From Labilibacter sediminis (GTDB lineage: Bacteria > Bacteroidota > Bacteroidia > Bacteroidales > Marinilabiliaceae): a DNA stretch of 64,000 nt. The stretch spans positions 25,674 to 89,673 of the forward strand of contig NZ_VCHY01000024.1 in assembly GCF_005877885.1 (NCBI RefSeq), written 5' to 3'. The notes below the pieces were generated by a model. That model made no database searches. It was not told the origin of the DNA and saw nothing but the letters and a program-made list of their open reading frames with translations. Position 1 is the first letter of the stretch. Each line of letters opens with the position of its first letter. Shown here piece by piece: positions 48,318 to 57,801 of the stretch. Made by a program: the position numbers and the translations under genes.

Positions 48318-50252
48318 TCACCTACCTACTAATAATCCTCTTGCTATAACCATATCCTCAGCCATTTTATATCTACCATCCTGATTATGGGTTGCAATTT
48401 GAATCGCATTGTTAATGATACTTTGATCCAGCTTTTCTTCATCTCTTATTACGCGCACAAGTTCATAATCTTCTATTCCTTCTTTTAATAATTCCCACCT
48501 GATAGAAGATATCGGTCCTCGCTCTCCAGGGTACACATAATAATCATCTCCTTGTGTATGCATAAAAACAGGATTTTCGAATGGTTCCTTAGGCCAGTTA
48601 TTATAGGCCCAGCGCAAATAACCATCCGTATTGTACTTTAAAGCCAGCCAGGCAACCATCTGCCCTTCAATAGCAGGTGAATATGTAAGCGTATTAGGGT
48701 GACTTGGCTCGGCACACAAATAAAAAGTTGTTATCTGTTTATTTGAATTTCGTTCTTCAATCGTTGGAAGAACAGGAACAACAGCCCTTTCCTCTAATAA
48801 TTGACCAGGAAAGAACATATATGAGATAGAGAGGTTGTTTGCATAAACGCCTGCCTCAGGATGCCCTGCAATAATTATTCTTTCTAAAAATTCAGGTGCC
48901 ACATTTTCGATTAATTGCTGCAAAGACCTTAACACATCTTCCGGCTTTTCATCAAAGCCTAAGTATGTTCTTTCAAAATAACCTTTCTTTTTTAAATGCT
49001 CTTTAAAGCTTAACAAAAAAGCACTCCATACTTCTTTATATTTCTCATCTTCAATATTCAACTCTATAACTTTATCACAATTATCCTTGTTATCGAAGTA
49101 GTGGATTTTTTGACTTGTATGAAACGGTGTCATTGAAAAAGCATTAATAGCACCTTTTATTCCATGCTCTGTTGCTAATTCAACATATTTGTCAAAAATT
49201 GAATAATCAAACTCCCAATTTCCATTTAGGTCTTTCGACCATTTAACCATGCTCTCGTAACCGTACTCAATTTGAGAACGAGTAGAGTTATTAATCCATG
49301 GCTTATGCCATGGTTCATGTGTAATTGTGGTCGCAATATTTTTCCCTCCTCGAGAAGCATAATCCTTAAGGTATTTTGATATCATCTTCCAGTGAGCTCC
49401 AGACCACGGTGTCATTTTGTAATAGGAAGCTATTGCACTCGGATTTATCCATAAATCAAGGTGAAATTTATAATCTTCCGGTGATGGTATTTTTTTATCA
49501 TGCACATGCAATTCTATTGCATAGGATTTATCATCAAACTGATCACAGCTTATTGTAACTTTTCCTCTATACATTCCAGGTTTGGTTTTGTCAGGTACAT
49601 GAATGGTAAACCAAACTGGTTGTGCTCTAAAAGCAGGAATCGAAATATAACTATCCTGAATTAAAGGATCAGCAACTACATTGGGGTTTTGGGAGCCGGA
49701 AACACCTTCTCCTATAATTTCTTCCATTTTTGGCGACCATACATATTCACTTCTGGAGCGTTGTACCGGTACATACTTGACAAAACGCACCTGAATGTTC
49801 TCAGTATCTATAACATCGGCTTCAATATTTGTTAACTCGTTTAATTCTACATTAACATTGGTTAAATTAACCTTGGCAGCCATGGCCAGTTGAGCCGATA
49901 TCTGTTCATTTTGTACTGCTTCAATTTTTAACAGGCGTTCAGCTTCAAGTCCTACTATTTTAAAATCTTCTAATGCTTTATTTGCAGTAAGCTCTGCTTC
50001 TGTATATTTTCGAGGAAACCTAGGCACTCTGATTAGGGCAGATGATTTAAATGAGTTTGTCGGTATCCATACGCTTAATCCTTCAAATGGTAAAGATTCT
50101 TCCACATTTAATTTCAGCCATTCCGGTACATCCTCCAGCCCATCATAACTTGAATTATTCTTGAAATTTTTATGCCCATCTATACTATTACAGTTTGTAA
50201 GTAATAGCACTCCGCAGAAAAGAAAAAATATTTTCACAAAAAGATTCATCAT
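48318..50252 (-). CDS. GH123-type glycosidase, lipoprotein form, third copy
   Basis: Read from ATG 50252 (MMNLFVKIFFLFCGVLLLTNC, lipobox LTNC). It is more divergent than the two T9SS-tailed copies but keeps the family plan. There is an N-terminal sandwich with a long extra segment (about 60-170), then the barrel with YLGFDEKPED (Asp434-Glu435 pair), KYNTDGYLRWAYNNWP and LKEGIEDYELVRVIRD. As a lipoprotein it should be anchored to a membrane, unlike its secreted relatives. The first of the three to be transcribed. Confidence 0.78.
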   Translation of the reverse strand: MMNLFVKIFFLFCGVLLLTNCNSIDGHKNFKNNSSYDGLEDVPEWLKLNVEESLPFEGLSVWIPTNSFKSSALIRVPRFPRKYTEAELTANKALEDFKIVGLEAERLLKIEAVQNEQISAQLAMAAKVNLTNVNVELNELTNIEADVIDTENIQVRFVKYVPVQRSRSEYVWSPKMEEIIGEGVSGSQNPNVVADPLIQDSYISIPAFRAQPVWFTIHVPDKTKPGMYRGKVTISCDQFDDKSYAIELHVHDKKIPSPEDYKFHLDLWINPSAIASYYKMTPWSGAHWKMISKYLKDYASRGGKNIATTITHEPWHKPWINNSTRSQIEYGYESMVKWSKDLNGNWEFDYSIFDKYVELATEHGIKGAINAFSMTPFHTSQKIHYFDNKDNCDKVIELNIEDEKYKEVWSAFLLSFKEHLKKKGYFERTYLGFDEKPEDVLRSLQQLIENVAPEFLERIIIAGHPEAGVYANNLSISYMFFPGQLLEERAVVPVLPTIEERNSNKQITTFYLCAEPSHPNTLTYSPAIEGQMVAWLALKYNTDGYLRWAYNNWPKEPFENPVFMHTQGDDYYVYPGERGPISSIRWELLKEGIEDYELVRVIRDEEKLDQSIINNAIQIATHNQDGRYKMAEDMVIARGLLVGR

Positions 50253-50273
50253 ATCATTATTAATTACACACAT

Positions 50274-50629
50274 TACAAATTAGGAAATTTATAGCCAGTT
50301 TTGAGGGATGGTTTTTCGTAATCATAGGTACGGAATTTCTTCAGTAACAAATAAATTATCTCAATAGCTGGCAGAAAAGAAACAATACCCATTAAAGGAT
50401 ACTTATCTATGGCAAACAAACCGATTAAACCCAATTGTGTAAAACAAATTAGCTAACAGAACCACCATCAAAAATATCACTTAACTAACTTGGCTCTTTA
50501 AATAAATGTTGAGCTTTGCTGACTTTGTTTAACTGAATGATAACAGTTCATCACAAATTTCTAATACACAACCAGGGTTTAATATCTACAAAAACAAACT
50601 AACCGAAAATTATTTACTCACTGCCAGGA
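50274..50629. other. gene-free spacer with a repeat shared with 56127-56177
   Basis: No gene seen. Bases 50299-50347 match 56127-56177 at about 70 percent by eye, with identical GAGGGATG and GGAATTTCT blocks. Confidence 0.4.
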
Positions 50630-52021
50630 TTACAATCCGGCAACCTCTTTAATATCAGTAATAATTTTTTGAGCTAATTCACCGGCTTCTTTACTGTTAG
50701 GAGCCTCTGAATATATTCTGATGATAGGTTCTGTATTCGACTTTCTTAGGTGAACCCATCTGTCAGGGAAATCGATTTTTACACCATCAATATCGTTAAT
50801 CTGTTCGTTGCTGTATTTAACTTTGATATCAGCAAGGATCTGATCAACATCTAATTCAGGCGTTAACTCAATTTTATTTTTTGAAATAGAGTACTCGGGA
50901 TATGTTGCTCTAAGTTGAGAACAACTCTTTTTTGATTTAGCCAGATGCGTTAGAAATAAGCCAATACCTACCAGGGCGTCTCTTCCGTAGTGCGATTCCG
51001 GATAAATAATTCCTCCGTTACCTTCGCCACCAATAATGGCATTGGTCGCTTTCATTTTGCTTACTACATTGACTTCTCCAACAGCTCCTGCAGCATATGT
51101 ACCACCATGTTTTTCTGTTACATCGCGTAAAGCTCTTGTTGACGAAAGGTTAGATACGGTATTGCCTTTTTGTTGACTTAGAATGTAATCTGCCACAGCA
51201 ACCAGAGTATATTCTTCTCCAAACATAGTTCCGTCTTCATTTACAATGGCCAGACGATCTACATCAGGATCAACCACGAAACCAACATCGGCCTTTTGTT
51301 CTTTAATTAAAGCAGAAATTTCTGTTAAATTCTCAGGAAGAGGTTCCGGGTTATGTGGGAACTGTCCATTTGGTTCGCAATAAAGTTCAATTACTTTTTT
51401 TACACCCAAAGCATTTAATAATGCAGGCAGGTATGTTCCTCCTGTTGAATTTACACAATCTACGGCAACGGTAAATTCAGCTGCTTTAATGGCTTCAACA
51501 TCTACCAGCGGTAAATTGCATACATGATCTACATGTTTTTGCAGGTAGGTGTCGTTATCACTTACTGTACCTAAATGATCTACCTCAGAAAAGATAAACG
51601 ATTCGTCTTCAGCGATGGATAATATCTTTTCACCGTCGACAGCACTTAAAAACTCTCCTTTGTTGTTTAGTAATTTTAAAGCATTCCATTGTTTGGGATT
51701 ATGGCTTGCAGTTAAAATAATACCACCATCCGCTTTTTCCATGGTTACGGCTAATTCAGTTGTAGGTGTTGTGGATAATCCTAAATTAATAACATTGACA
51801 CCACACCCCATTAAGGTGCCCACTACCATTTTATCTACCATTGGTCCGGAAATACGTGCATCTCGACCAACAACAATAGTGATATTCTCTTTTTTTGTAT
51901 TTTCTTTTGCCCAAGTGGCATAGGCAGCAGTAAATTTCACGACGTCCAATGGGCTTAAACCGTCTCCTGATTTACCACCGATAGTACCCCGGATTCCTGA
52001 AATTGATTTTATTAAAGTCAT
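50630..52021 (-). CDS. glmM: phosphoglucosamine mutase / phosphohexomutase GlmM-like
   Basis: A 463-residue alpha-D-phosphohexomutase of the Bacteroidota GlmM type (opens SISGIRGTIGGKSGD). The phospho-serine loop is TASHNP (Ser106), the metal loop VDPDVDR, the sugar loop GGEGNGGI and the phosphate loop RKSNTEPIIRIY. It interconverts hexosamine 1- and 6-phosphates. It stands at the end of a minus-strand run with a nucleotidyltransferase 30 bp upstream and a NahK-like kinase beyond. That context suggests it links salvaged N-acetylhexosamine 1-phosphates to central amino-sugar metabolism; it could equally be the housekeeping GlmM. Confidence 0.85.
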   Translation of the reverse strand: MTLIKSISGIRGTIGGKSGDGLSPLDVVKFTAAYATWAKENTKKENITIVVGRDARISGPMVDKMVVGTLMGCGVNVINLGLSTTPTTELAVTMEKADGGIILTASHNPKQWNALKLLNNKGEFLSAVDGEKILSIAEDESFIFSEVDHLGTVSDNDTYLQKHVDHVCNLPLVDVEAIKAAEFTVAVDCVNSTGGTYLPALLNALGVKKVIELYCEPNGQFPHNPEPLPENLTEISALIKEQKADVGFVVDPDVDRLAIVNEDGTMFGEEYTLVAVADYILSQQKGNTVSNLSSTRALRDVTEKHGGTYAAGAVGEVNVVSKMKATNAIIGGEGNGGIIYPESHYGRDALVGIGLFLTHLAKSKKSCSQLRATYPEYSISKNKIELTPELDVDQILADIKVKYSNEQINDIDGVKIDFPDRWVHLRKSNTEPIIRIYSEAPNSKEAGELAQKIITDIKEVAGL

Positions 52022-52051
52022 ATAATTTATTCTCCTCTTTTTTTTAATTGC

Positions 52052-52954
52052 TTAATTACTCCATAATCTTAAAGGATACACACCATCTTCAACCAGTTTA
52101 CTAATCGCACTTATTGCTTTCTCCTTATCTTCCTTATAAGTTACACCAAACCATTGCGCATCCGAATTCAGCACCTTAACTTTCACCTTCTCTTCTTCAA
52201 TAATTTCACTGACTACTGAAGGAATAAAAAATTCTGATTTTAACTTCTGCCCTAATTGATTTAAAAATCTCACAAACTGTGCCTCTAAATAGGTAAAAAT
52301 CTTAGGTGTAAATCCCCAGAAATTCATGGAAACAATTGAGCTTTTATCAATAAAAGTCCATTCCTCTTTTTCTTTATAGGCAATTCCACCTTCCTTTTTC
52401 TCTATTTGTGTTCTTTCAATTACATTCTTCAAATGATCATTTTCATCCGTGGAGCACACTCCTCTTGACACAGAGCCATTTTCTGAAATTGTATTTTTCA
52501 ATTGGTATCCAACCATTCCAAACTCTTTATCAGATATGGTTTTATTTAAAAATTCGGCAATGGTACCAAAGGCTTCCTTACCATAGTAATCATCTGCATT
52601 TATAACAGCAAAGGGTTCTTTAATGCAATCTTTAGCCATTAAAATGGCATGACCGGTACCCCAAGGCTTCTCTCTATCGAGGGAATAAGTACAACCTGAA
52701 GGTATATCATATATCTCCTGATTCACATATTCAACTTCTATCTTTCCTGCTAATTTGGAATTAAAAAGCTCCTTAAATTCTTTTTCAAAGCTTTCCCTGA
52801 TTACAAAAACTATTTTACCAAAACCTGCTTCAATCGCATCATGTATTGAATAATCAATTATCGTTTCCCCGGAAGGACCAATGGGATCAATTTGTTTAAG
52901 TCCGCCATATCGGCTACCCATTCCTGCTGCTAATACTAATAATGTTGGTTTCAT
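52052..52954 (-). CDS. sugar-1-phosphate nucleotidyltransferase (likely N-acetylhexosamine 1-phosphate uridylyltransferase)
   Basis: A 300-residue nucleotidyltransferase with the signature loop LVLAAGMGSRYGGLKQIDPIG, then GTGHAIL and the metal-binding INADDYYG. Similar proteins accompany NahK in Bacteroidota and are thought to make UDP-GalNAc or UDP-GlcNAc from the 1-phosphates. It lies between GlmM and the NahK-like kinase on the same strand, upstream of GalE in pathway terms. Substrate choice is inferred from neighbours. Confidence 0.82.
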   Translation of the reverse strand: MKPTLLVLAAGMGSRYGGLKQIDPIGPSGETIIDYSIHDAIEAGFGKIVFVIRESFEKEFKELFNSKLAGKIEVEYVNQEIYDIPSGCTYSLDREKPWGTGHAILMAKDCIKEPFAVINADDYYGKEAFGTIAEFLNKTISDKEFGMVGYQLKNTISENGSVSRGVCSTDENDHLKNVIERTQIEKKEGGIAYKEKEEWTFIDKSSIVSMNFWGFTPKIFTYLEAQFVRFLNQLGQKLKSEFFIPSVVSEIIEEEKVKVKVLNSDAQWFGVTYKEDKEKAISAISKLVEDGVYPLRLWSN

Positions 52955-53138
52955 TTAATATATAAGATTGAGATGTAGGCAATTATGACACCAGACTATT
53001 AAATACAGATTATTCAGGATATAAGAATCAAATCTGTTTTATCACATTTCACTTAATAAAGAGAAAATCTCATGCATAATAACTACATCTTGATGTTTTA
53101 CATTGTTAATTTTAAAATTGATTATCAATCACAAGTTC

Positions 53139-54254
53139 CTATTTTTTAAGAGTAGATGCAGTTGTTAGTAATGCTTCCTTAACAACAAACTTCATCTCTT
53201 CAAACTGTGATTCAATACTTTGTAGTAATTTGAATTGAGCATGGGTACGTACAATATTATGCTCTCGATACTTTATTTTATAATAGTTGTCGCCATCGAT
53301 ATAATCCATCAAGAACCTTAGTACCTGTTCGTAGGTAATGTATTTTGCTGAAAACGCAAGATAATCGGCTTCTACTTCTGTGAGAAAGGATTTTGTTTCT
53401 GAAAGATATCCTTGTACATAAGCCTTAAATATTGTCATATCCATAGAAACATTACCTAGATCTACATCATCCTCAAGACCTGTATTTGTATAAGAGCGAA
53501 TAGCATCACCAAAATCATTCAAAACCGTACTGCTCAATACAGTATCTAAATCAATCACGCATAGAACATCCCCTTTTTGATCAAAAAGGATATTGTTAAT
53601 TTTAGTATCGTTATGCGTCACCCTGATAGGGATAGTACCCTCTTCAACCAACTTCCAAAATGCCAGCATTTCATCACGACGCTCTTCAATCCATGCAATC
53701 TCTTTCCTTAAATCTTTTTTGCGACCTACAGGATCTTCTGATAAGACTTTATCCCATTGTTCAAACCTATATCGGATATTATGAAATCCTGGTAATATAT
53801 CTGTTAACTTCTCTTTAAAATCAGATGTCATTCTTTGAAACTTGCCAATCCCTTTACCTCCTGCATATGCTAACTCTTCAGTATCGGCCTTTTCATAAGT
53901 AACGCTATCTTCAATAAATAAACATACCGTCCAATATTCTTCTTCTTCATCAATAAGATATAATTGATCAGCATTGGTTCTTATTACAGTCATTGCCTCT
54001 TTTAACGGATTACCTCCAACTGCATTAATTTTACCTTTTAAGTGCGAGGTTATCTTTTCAATATTATCCATCATTGCAGGCACATCCGTAAAGATTTGCT
54101 TATTTTTACGTTGCAATAAATAATTGGGGAATTCACTCCCTTCTGTTACTATAATAAACGTATCGTTGATATAACCTTCACCAAGAGGCTCAATACTCTT
54201 TATACTACCTTCTAATTGAAAGCATTTTGCTATTGAATAAATATTATTCTTCAT
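53139..54254 (-). CDS. nahK: NahK-like N-acetylhexosamine 1-kinase
   Basis: A 371-residue phosphotransferase of the aminoglycoside/choline kinase fold. Catalytic loop THNDTKINN (His214, Asp216, Asn220/221), metal-binding VIDLDTV (Asp235), and an N-terminal nucleotide region (EPLGEGYINDTF; LLQRKNKQIF). NahK phosphorylates GlcNAc or GalNAc at C1 using ATP. The LQRxN..F..P start and the adjacent uridylyltransferase support this identity over other sugar kinases. Free GalNAc would come from the three GH123 enzymes encoded downstream on the same strand. Confidence 0.8.
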   Translation of the reverse strand: MKNNIYSIAKCFQLEGSIKSIEPLGEGYINDTFIIVTEGSEFPNYLLQRKNKQIFTDVPAMMDNIEKITSHLKGKINAVGGNPLKEAMTVIRTNADQLYLIDEEEEYWTVCLFIEDSVTYEKADTEELAYAGGKGIGKFQRMTSDFKEKLTDILPGFHNIRYRFEQWDKVLSEDPVGRKKDLRKEIAWIEERRDEMLAFWKLVEEGTIPIRVTHNDTKINNILFDQKGDVLCVIDLDTVLSSTVLNDFGDAIRSYTNTGLEDDVDLGNVSMDMTIFKAYVQGYLSETKSFLTEVEADYLAFSAKYITYEQVLRFLMDYIDGDNYYKIKYREHNIVRTHAQFKLLQSIESQFEEMKFVVKEALLTTASTLKK

Positions 54255-54890
54255 GTGTTTATAATTAGTATCAAGACACAGGTATCAAGTATCAAGACTG
54301 ATGAATACAGAGACACGGAGACACCGAGTTTTTCTTAATCATCATCCTGTTTGTTCAATACCTAATCATGATAGTTTCATATACTCTAATTTTCATTTGT
54401 TGCATGCCTGCCAGCCGACAGGCTGGGGTTTTCTAACATATAATTCCATCTAACTAATATTGTTTTGCCAAACAGGCTTTCTTTTTGCTTGATCAAAAAG
54501 AAACCTGCCTTCCGTAGGCAAGCAAAAGCTCAAGTTCAATTCATCCTTCAGCCCACCTCCTTGTTGAATCTGTTGCCGTCACACATCCCTTATTCTCCCG
54601 CATTCTACTGCATCGCGCTATTACCGGCCCGGGCCAATTGAACAGGCCAACACACATTTTTATCGAGATAGAACTAAAATACTTGAAATAGTTAGCTACT
54701 CGGTTTTACTTTTCAAAAAGTCTTAGGAATACGGGTTAGATGGAACTCCCGGTTACCATTAGACAAGTACCAAATTTGATACCAAAACCCTGGATTAAGA
54801 AAAAATGTATTTACCTCAATTAAGTAATTCTGTCTAAAACTTATTCAGTTTATCTCTTTCAGAAACACTTAATTCCAACCTCTACTTAAC
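54255..54890. other. gene-free spacer with stem-loops of a dispersed repeat type
   Basis: No gene. Hairpins: CCAGCC/GGCTGG (54411-54426), TTTCTTTTTG/CAAAAAGAAA (54478-54503) and GCCT/AGGC just after it. A GC-rich patch with GGCCCGGGCC lies near 54630. These resemble intergenic repeat debris of Bacteroidota genomes. Confidence 0.4.
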
Positions 54891-55919
54891 TTAGATTTTA
54901 CTCTTATTTATTTTCTGCTGCCATCTCCATGCCGATGAGATCATGGTATCAAGACTTAAGCCTGCTTTCCAATTTAATTTTTCATTCGCCAGGTTGGTTT
55001 CTGCATATATTTTTTCAATATCTCCAGCCCTGCGAGGTGCTATCTTATAATTGAGTGACTTTCCTGATACTTTCTCAAAAGACTTAATCATATCTAAAAC
55101 ACTATAACCATTGCCTGTACCTACATTATAATGTTCATAGTTTTCTCCACCTAAATTATTTAGTAATCTTTTTATTGCAGCAATATGTGCTTTTGCCAAA
55201 TCAACCACATGAATATAATCCCTGATGGCTGTACCATCTTCCGTATTATAATCATCACCAAAAACCTTAAGTTCCGGCAATATTCCTGCTCCTGTTTGAG
55301 TGATAAATGGAAGTAAGTTATTAGGTACACCTTTTGGCAATTCACCTATCATAGCAGTTTCGTGTGCACCTACCGGATTAAAATATCTTAATGAAATCAC
55401 ATTTAAGCTATCTTCTGCCTTACATGCGTCTAGTAAGATTTCTTCACATATCTTTTTTGTATTGCCATATGGAGACTCTGCCGGTTTAAGTGGTGCATCC
55501 TCCGTTACAGGAAGATTATCAGGCTGACCGTATACAGTACATGAAGAAGAAAAAACAAGATTTTTAGTTATTCCCTTATTCATTTCATCCAGAACATTCA
55601 TTAAGGATACCAAATTGTTTCTGTAATACTTCACCGGATAGTCAACAGATTCTCCTACAGCCTTAAAAGCTGCAAAATGAATTATACCGTCAATATCATT
55701 ATGCTTTTTAAAAAATGCAGTTAACTTGTTTTGATCACATAAATTAAACTCCTCAAACTGGGGTTCAACACCTGTAATACTCTGAATCCTCGATACCACA
55801 TCCTTATCTGAATTTGACAGATCATCAATAATTACAACTTCAAATCCTTCATTAATTAATTCTACAACCGTATGAGAACCTATATATCCAGTACCTCCTG
55901 TTACTAAAATCTTCTTCAT
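54891..55919 (-). CDS. galE: UDP-glucose/UDP-N-acetylglucosamine 4-epimerase GalE
   Basis: A 342-residue short-chain epimerase. The NAD loop is VTGGTGYIGSHT, the catalytic Ser-Thr region SSSCTVYG, and the Tyr-Lys pair is in SPYGNTKK. The C-terminal GalE signature is YNVGTGNGYSVLDMI and RRAGDIEKIYA. It interconverts UDP-galactose/UDP-glucose and, in many bacteria, UDP-GalNAc/UDP-GlcNAc. It can serve both sugar loci here: galactose from galactan and GalNAc from the GH123 products. Confidence 0.9.
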   Translation of the reverse strand: MKKILVTGGTGYIGSHTVVELINEGFEVVIIDDLSNSDKDVVSRIQSITGVEPQFEEFNLCDQNKLTAFFKKHNDIDGIIHFAAFKAVGESVDYPVKYYRNNLVSLMNVLDEMNKGITKNLVFSSSCTVYGQPDNLPVTEDAPLKPAESPYGNTKKICEEILLDACKAEDSLNVISLRYFNPVGAHETAMIGELPKGVPNNLLPFITQTGAGILPELKVFGDDYNTEDGTAIRDYIHVVDLAKAHIAAIKRLLNNLGGENYEHYNVGTGNGYSVLDMIKSFEKVSGKSLNYKIAPRRAGDIEKIYAETNLANEKLNWKAGLSLDTMISSAWRWQQKINKSKI

Positions 55920-55967
55920 TTATAAAAATTCCTCCTTATTATTTGATTATGAAATTTTGTTAACCAT

Positions 55968-56009
55968 TTGATATGATCACCTTGATATGATCACCTTGAT
56001 ATGATCACC
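55968..56009. repeat. three perfect tandem copies of a 14-mer
   Basis: TTGATATGATCACC is repeated exactly three times, about 50 bp before the galE ATG on the opposite reading. Each unit contains TGATCA. It could be a slipped repeat or a cluster of binding sites. Confidence 0.9.
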
Positions 56010-56126
56010 CTTGTTTATCTTATAATAAGATGAGCACATTTCTTAGTTAAAAAACGATTGTTTTCACATTCGGATTAATAACCTCAACGTTTCTTATCCC
56101 AATACAAAAGAAGATAGATATAGAGG

Positions 56127-56177
56127 ATTTGGAGGGATGTATTTTCGGAATTCCAGGTATGGAATTTCTACCGTGAC
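56127..56177. repeat. short dispersed repeat, second copy
   Basis: Partner of 50299-50347; shares GAGGGATG, TTTTCG, AGGTA and GGAATTTCT in order. It sits 70 bp before the partial structured element. Confidence 0.45.
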
Positions 56178-56248
56178 TCTTATAAAAGCCATCATGAATG
56201 ATTATTAACAGTAACTACGATTAATTATTGGGATTTTTAAGGTTCCAT

Positions 56249-56405
56249 GCTGACGTTTTTCAGGCTGGACAAATACCGGAATGCGCGTGAGAAAAAGGCA
56301 CGTTTGTAGCTCAAAAGCATTAGAGTGAAATAGCCAATCCCTGAGTAAATTTACCCCTTTTGCAGAAGGGAGGATAAAGGGCATAAGGGGTGAATGAATG
56401 ATGGG
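56249..56405 (+). ncRNA. 3' fragment of the structured element seen at 30180-31030
   Basis: Aligns with 30874-31027 at roughly 80 percent by eye, with identical blocks such as AATACCGGAATGCGCGTGAG and GGGCATAAGGGGTGAATGA. The 3' hairpin is kept, as ACCCCTTTTGC/GCATAAGGGGT (56353-56391): the arm differs from the first copy, yet both keep a single mismatch. The upstream 700 bases of the full element are missing. Confidence 0.6.
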
Positions 56406-56775
56406 TAAGAATTTCAGTATCCAAATAAAAAAAAGTACTACTCCTTAACTGATTCCAATACTATTCAATATCAAATATGATAATACATTATTACCGGATG
56501 TTAAAACTCTTCATACTGAGTCGAAAAATCCTTAAAGACATCTTAACGTATCCTACGTTTAAGTCGGTTTATTAATACTAGCAAACCTGAATAAGGTATG
56601 TCTTTTTTTTATCAGGCTTTAATTATATTGTAAAACATAAAAAAGCATTATTTAGTGATTTAGAAATAAATCAATAATTATAGGCTACTGCCAGGATAAA
56701 TTTAAGCTGTAAAAAATCTAAATAAACAAAGACTGTAGATTTGAGTTATTATTTTATGTAAGTTTACAGCATATT
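56406..56775. other. gene-free leader of the AAA+ gene
   Basis: AT-rich, no gene or clear promoter recognised. Confidence 0.4.
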
Positions 56776-57801
56776 ATGAGCCAATTTGATTACATAAAAG
56801 AAATAGCGAAGTATGGTTTAGAGAATGACCAAGAACATTTATTGAAGGTTATTAATGAATTTATTTCTTATTCCAGAAAGACGAAGAAGACTAATTTTGC
56901 GTTGCAGCTTCAGTCTATCTTAAAAGAGGGCCTGCGCTCACAGCATACAAAGGGGCTCACTAAGACTGGAAGTACTAAATATTTTATAAAGGAGGATGAC
57001 CGAGAGATTAATGAGTTAATCATCGAGAAGTTAACTTCTGATTATTCTTTTGATAACCTTGTTTGTTCTGAAGAGATTAAGACTGACCTGGAGTACTTTG
57101 TGAAGGAGCATCATGGCATCGAGGTCTTGAATAAGTTTGATTTACCCGTTTCTAATAAGTTGTTGTTTTACGGGCCATCTGGATGTGGTAAGACTTTGGC
57201 ATCGTATGTTTTGGCGGGTGAGCTGGATAAGATGATGTACGTGGTAAACCTTGGTGCGATTGTATCATCTAAGCTCGGTGAGACAAGTAAGAACCTAGCT
57301 AAACTCTTTAAACGCGCGACTCATGAAGATTGTATTATCTTCCTAGATGAATTTGATTCATTAGGAAAGGTACGTGATTATAGTCAGGACCATGGTGAGA
57401 TGAAACGTGTGGTTAATACTATTCTTCAGCTATTTGATTATTTACCACAGAATAGCTTGATTATTGCTGCTACCAACCAGATGAATATGCTGGATGATGC
57501 TTTATTGCGACGATTTGACTTAAAGGTTAATCTGGACTTGCCTACCAAGCAGCAAATAAAAGAGCTGATTGAGAAGACAATTGAAAAAACTCAGTTTAGA
57601 TTTAAAACTACGAAAGAACTAAACGAGGTGGTTGCTTTATCACAGGGCATGTCTTATTATTTGGTACAGAAGAGCATACTAACAGCTATTAAACGTACCT
57701 TGTTCAATAATGACAAAACCTCATCTAATTCTTTCTTAATTGATACTACTATACTTAAAGAGTTGCTTAAGCGCGAAAAGCAAGCTGAATCAACTTTCTA
57801 A
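56776..57801 (+). CDS. AAA+ ATPase, IetA-like partner of the adjacent protease
   Basis: A 341-residue soluble AAA+ protein. Walker A GPSGCGKT (133-140), Walker B IIFLDEFD (187-194), sensor-1 Asn in AATNQMN (234) and arginine finger in LLRRFD (245-246). The N-terminal 90 residues are helical and may recruit the partner or substrate. It converges on a subtilisin-like protease gene and overlaps it by 12 bp. An AAA+ ATPase plus S8 protease is the composition of IetAS, described as a plasmid-stability and anti-phage pair; there the two genes normally run in the same direction. Confidence 0.8.
   Translation: MSQFDYIKEIAKYGLENDQEHLLKVINEFISYSRKTKKTNFALQLQSILKEGLRSQHTKGLTKTGSTKYFIKEDDREINELIIEKLTSDYSFDNLVCSEEIKTDLEYFVKEHHGIEVLNKFDLPVSNKLLFYGPSGCGKTLASYVLAGELDKMMYVVNLGAIVSSKLGETSKNLAKLFKRATHEDCIIFLDEFDSLGKVRDYSQDHGEMKRVVNTILQLFDYLPQNSLIIAATNQMNMLDDALLRRFDLKVNLDLPTKQQIKELIEKTIEKTQFRFKTTKELNEVVALSQGMSYYLVQKSILTAIKRTLFNNDKTSSNSFLIDTTILKELLKREKQAESTF

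Noticed and set aside
54400..54660. Insertion sequence
   Set aside because: Hairpins only; no transposase frame and no terminal repeats.
55968..56009. CRISPR array
   Set aside because: The units are directly adjacent with no spacers and no cas genes occur in the window.
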